The notes below the pieces were generated by a model, which saw only the letters and a list, made by a program, of their open reading frames with translations, had not been told where the DNA came from and ran no database searches. Below, piece after piece: positions 52,250-53,855 of a stretch of DNA of 53,855 nucleotides (positions are counted from its first letter, which is position 1; each line of letters opens with the position of its first letter). Location: positions 1 to 53,855 of the forward strand of contig JAYPHU010000026.1 of the NCBI GenBank assembly GCA_038127535.1, given 5' to 3'. This DNA comes from JAYPHU01 sp038127535 (GTDB lineage Bacteria > Pseudomonadota > Alphaproteobacteria > Rhodospirillales > UBA2165). The position numbers and the translations under genes were made by a program.

Positions 52250-53278
52250 CTATTTTTTCAGATAGTCCGCTAACAGTTGTTTGTAGGGGATGCCTTGCTT
52301 TTCGAATGAGCCGACCCAACCGTCGACCACCTTTTCAAGCTTCTCCACCCACTGTTTACGCTCCGCATCATTCAGCGACACGACGCTGGTTTTCGGGTTG
52401 TCGTTGATCAGCTTCAGCGATCCCCGCTGGGCGGCTTCGTAGTTCTTGGCGCCAACCAAGCTGTATTTCAGGCCGCTGTTGGCGTCGATGTAATCCCGCT
52501 CCGCCTTGGACAAGCCGTCATAGGACTTCTTGTTCATGGCGATGATGATCGGCGAATAGCCGAAGGGCAGATCGACGATATACTTTTCCGCGACTTCGAT
52601 GATCTTGAAGCTGCGGACGACCGAGATACCGACGATCGCGCCGTCGACCACTCCCTTCTGAATGGCGCTGTAGGTCTGCGGCATCGGCATGGCGACCGGC
52701 ACGGCCCCCAGGCCTTCGATGATCGCCGCCTGGTTCTTCGACGGTGTGCGGAGTTTCATGCCCGCCAGATCACCTGGCGTTTTGACGATCTTGTTAGTCA
52801 TCACCGCCGGCACGTCGGTGGCGAATGCCGCCAGCAACTTAACCCGCTTATATTCGGACGCGATGTGTTTTTCATAGACACGCCAGAACGCGATGGTCGC
52901 TTCAGACGGCGAGCCGTGCTGCAGCGGAATTTCCATCACCAGAGTGCGCGGGAACACGGTCGAGGTGTAGCCCGGCAGGTGCAGTTCGATATCGGAAATA
53001 CCGTTCACCACCCGCTTGAACGCACCGGGAGGGGCGCCGCCGATCTGGCTGCCTGGGAAGCCCTTAACTTTCACGCCGGGATTTGCTTTTTCCAAATCCT
53101 TGGCCCAGGGCATCATCATCTTGCCCCAAAGCGGGTGCTTCGGGCTTGGGAAGAAGGCCATTTTCAGGTCTTTCGCGCCGGCCGGTGTCACGTTCGCCGT
53201 CATAGCAAAGCCAGCGATAGCGGCGACGGCGGCAATCGCCGTAACGGATCGGGTCGCAAATTTGATCATTCCATGCAT
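52250..53278 (-). CDS. TRAP transporter substrate-binding protein, DctP family (second system)
   Basis: A 342-residue periplasmic receptor. The ATG at 53278 (MHGMIKFATRS) has GGGAGAC nine bases upstream and gives a good signal peptide ending TPAGA; the frame opens 37 codons earlier without support. The mature part starts KDLKMAFFPSPKHPLWGKMM, with AGMKLRTPSKNQAAIIEGLG (ligand Arg) and AIQKGVVDGAIVGISVVRSF. It differs clearly from the receptor at 38862, so a different ligand is likely, perhaps the substrate of the FAD hydroxylase next door. Confidence 0.92.
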   Translation of the reverse strand: MHGMIKFATRSVTAIAAVAAIAGFAMTANVTPAGAKDLKMAFFPSPKHPLWGKMMMPWAKDLEKANPGVKVKGFPGSQIGGAPPGAFKRVVNGISDIELHLPGYTSTVFPRTLVMEIPLQHGSPSEATIAFWRVYEKHIASEYKRVKLLAAFATDVPAVMTNKIVKTPGDLAGMKLRTPSKNQAAIIEGLGAVPVAMPMPQTYSAIQKGVVDGAIVGISVVRSFKIIEVAEKYIVDLPFGYSPIIIAMNKKSYDGLSKAERDYIDANSGLKYSLVGAKNYEAAQRGSLKLINDNPKTSVVSLNDAERKQWVEKLEKVVDGWVGSFEKQGIPYKQLLADYLKK

Positions 53279-53400
53279 GTGTCGTCTCCCTGTTAGGAAA
53301 TTAAGTATGCCTCTTGTCCGGCCAAAACGTTCGACAGCCACACAATTATCCAAAGTGTAGCCTACTTCCGTCGCAGGCAAAACAGGCAAAAATATTGAAT

Positions 53401-53855
53401 TTATGGATCTTTGGGCCCCATTCGGCCCCGCCTCGGGATCACCGCCGGCACCGGAACTTTATAATCGGCATAGGCCTGACCGTACCTAGCCAGCAATTTT
53501 CGTTCCTCAAAATGGGTGCCGATGAGGAAATAAAGAGAGCCTCAGATGGCCGTTGCCAGTGACACGTCGTCCCGCACCGGCCCCCACAACAACAGTTACG
53601 CACCCAGATAAAGTGGATGGCGGACATAGGCATGCAGTCCTGAAATGACCAGCGCCTCCGTCCACTCACCGGCGGCGCCTTCACGCAACTGCTGGGTCCC
53701 GGCAAACAGGCCGAGATCACAGGTTTTAAGAGCAATCAGCAGGATCAATGCGCCCAGGACGGCCAGTACGACGAGACCAGTTTCAGCTCAATTCGACAAC
53801 TCGAATGAGGGTGTTTGGCCGTGAAAAATCCAGCCGCCCACAGCAATAACCCCGA
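53401..53855 (-). pseudogene. Isoprenylcysteine methyltransferase/NnrU-like membrane protein gene with three in-frame stops (partial)
   Basis: Reading leftwards from the window end, one frame encodes a small membrane methyltransferase: LVVLAVLGALILLIALKTCD, GEWTEALVISGLHAYVRHPL followed by YLGA, then LLLWGPVRDDVSLATAI and GSLYFLIGTHFEERKLLARY before a TAA at 53401. The RHPLYLG and EERKL motifs are those of the ICMT/PEMT fold. In-frame stops interrupt it: TGA at 53790-53788, TAA at 53598-53596 and TGA at 53544-53542. The last falls where a Trp would fit (AI*GSLYF). The 5' end is outside the window. It is either dead or sequencing error; short shadow frames here are not genes. Confidence 0.75.

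Noticed and set aside
53542..53790. In-frame TGA codons as selenocysteine, given selA-selB in the window
   Set aside because: The same frame also holds a TAA, one of the TGA codons fits Trp in the family, no SECIS-like hairpin was evident, and a genome using TGA as a normal stop elsewhere argues against recoding.
1..53855. tRNA, rRNA, insertion sequence ends, integrase or attachment sites, CRISPR
   Set aside because: Read through for T-loop motifs, transposase motifs and direct repeats; nothing convincing was found. A tRNAscan or ISfinder run could still find a missed one.

Overview
The window looks like a contig from a GC-rich alphaproteobacterium, probably of Rhodospirillales type. The evidence is a heme A synthase for an aa3-type oxidase, a DUF1244 protein, a FixJ-type two-component pair, two DctPQM TRAP transporters, a long TipN-like coiled-coil protein and a large set of aromatic or xenobiotic catabolic enzymes. 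A run of exactly 100 N (48399-48498) shows that this is a scaffolded draft assembly, possibly a metagenome-assembled genome. I saw no rRNA, tRNA, CRISPR array, prophage or insertion sequence.

Layout. (1) 1-168: the 5' end of an exported protein. (2) 297-5089: a FlK-like thioesterase, a molybdopterin oxidoreductase and a fused four-cluster ferredoxin/DmsC-type membrane anchor; together these resemble a phenylacetyl-CoA:acceptor-type oxidoreductase. It runs stop-to-stop into selB-selA (5090-8430, minus). (3) 8564-12093: a minus-strand FAH-family hydrolase, a DMT permease and a ThDP enzyme. Behind a terminator follow an S41 protease, an omega-amino acid:pyruvate aminotransferase and ctaA. (4) 16616-22693: a NodU/CmcH-type carbamoyltransferase facing a three-gene overlapping operon of TPR/glycosyltransferase proteins, presumably making or attaching a surface glycan. 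(5) 22798-27577: a tight operon (Pht5-like decarboxylase, two class II aldolase-family proteins, an AroE homologue) with a divergent LLM flavin monooxygenase. (6) 27583-31764: a 1393-residue two-TM protein built from 25-residue coiled-coil repeats. (7) 32051-37406: DUF1244, an MFS exporter, gentisate dioxygenase, a sulfatase-like hydrolase and UbiX, which suggests turnover of (sulfated) aromatics. (8) 37412-43167: a response regulator, a decapitated sensor kinase abutting a decapitated VOC protein, a TRAP transporter and an interrupted MscS-family gene. (9) 43260-48686: an exported TPR-CHAT protein, an arylsulfotransferase-like protein and a flippase containing the N gap. (10) 48832-53855: an FAD hydroxylase, a second TRAP transporter and a methyltransferase pseudogene.

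Taken together, the genes suggest a heterotroph that imports organic acids by TRAP systems and handles aromatic acids through flavin monooxygenases, decarboxylases, a ring-cleaving cupin and FAH hydrolysis. CoA-thioester oxidation would be coupled to the membrane quinone pool. The right third holds most of the damaged genes. The most unusual items are the 25-residue-repeat protein, the thioesterase/Mo-enzyme/fused-anchor unit, the carbamoyltransferase/TPR-glycosyltransferase cluster, and the exact junction where a histidine kinase and a VOC gene are both cut.
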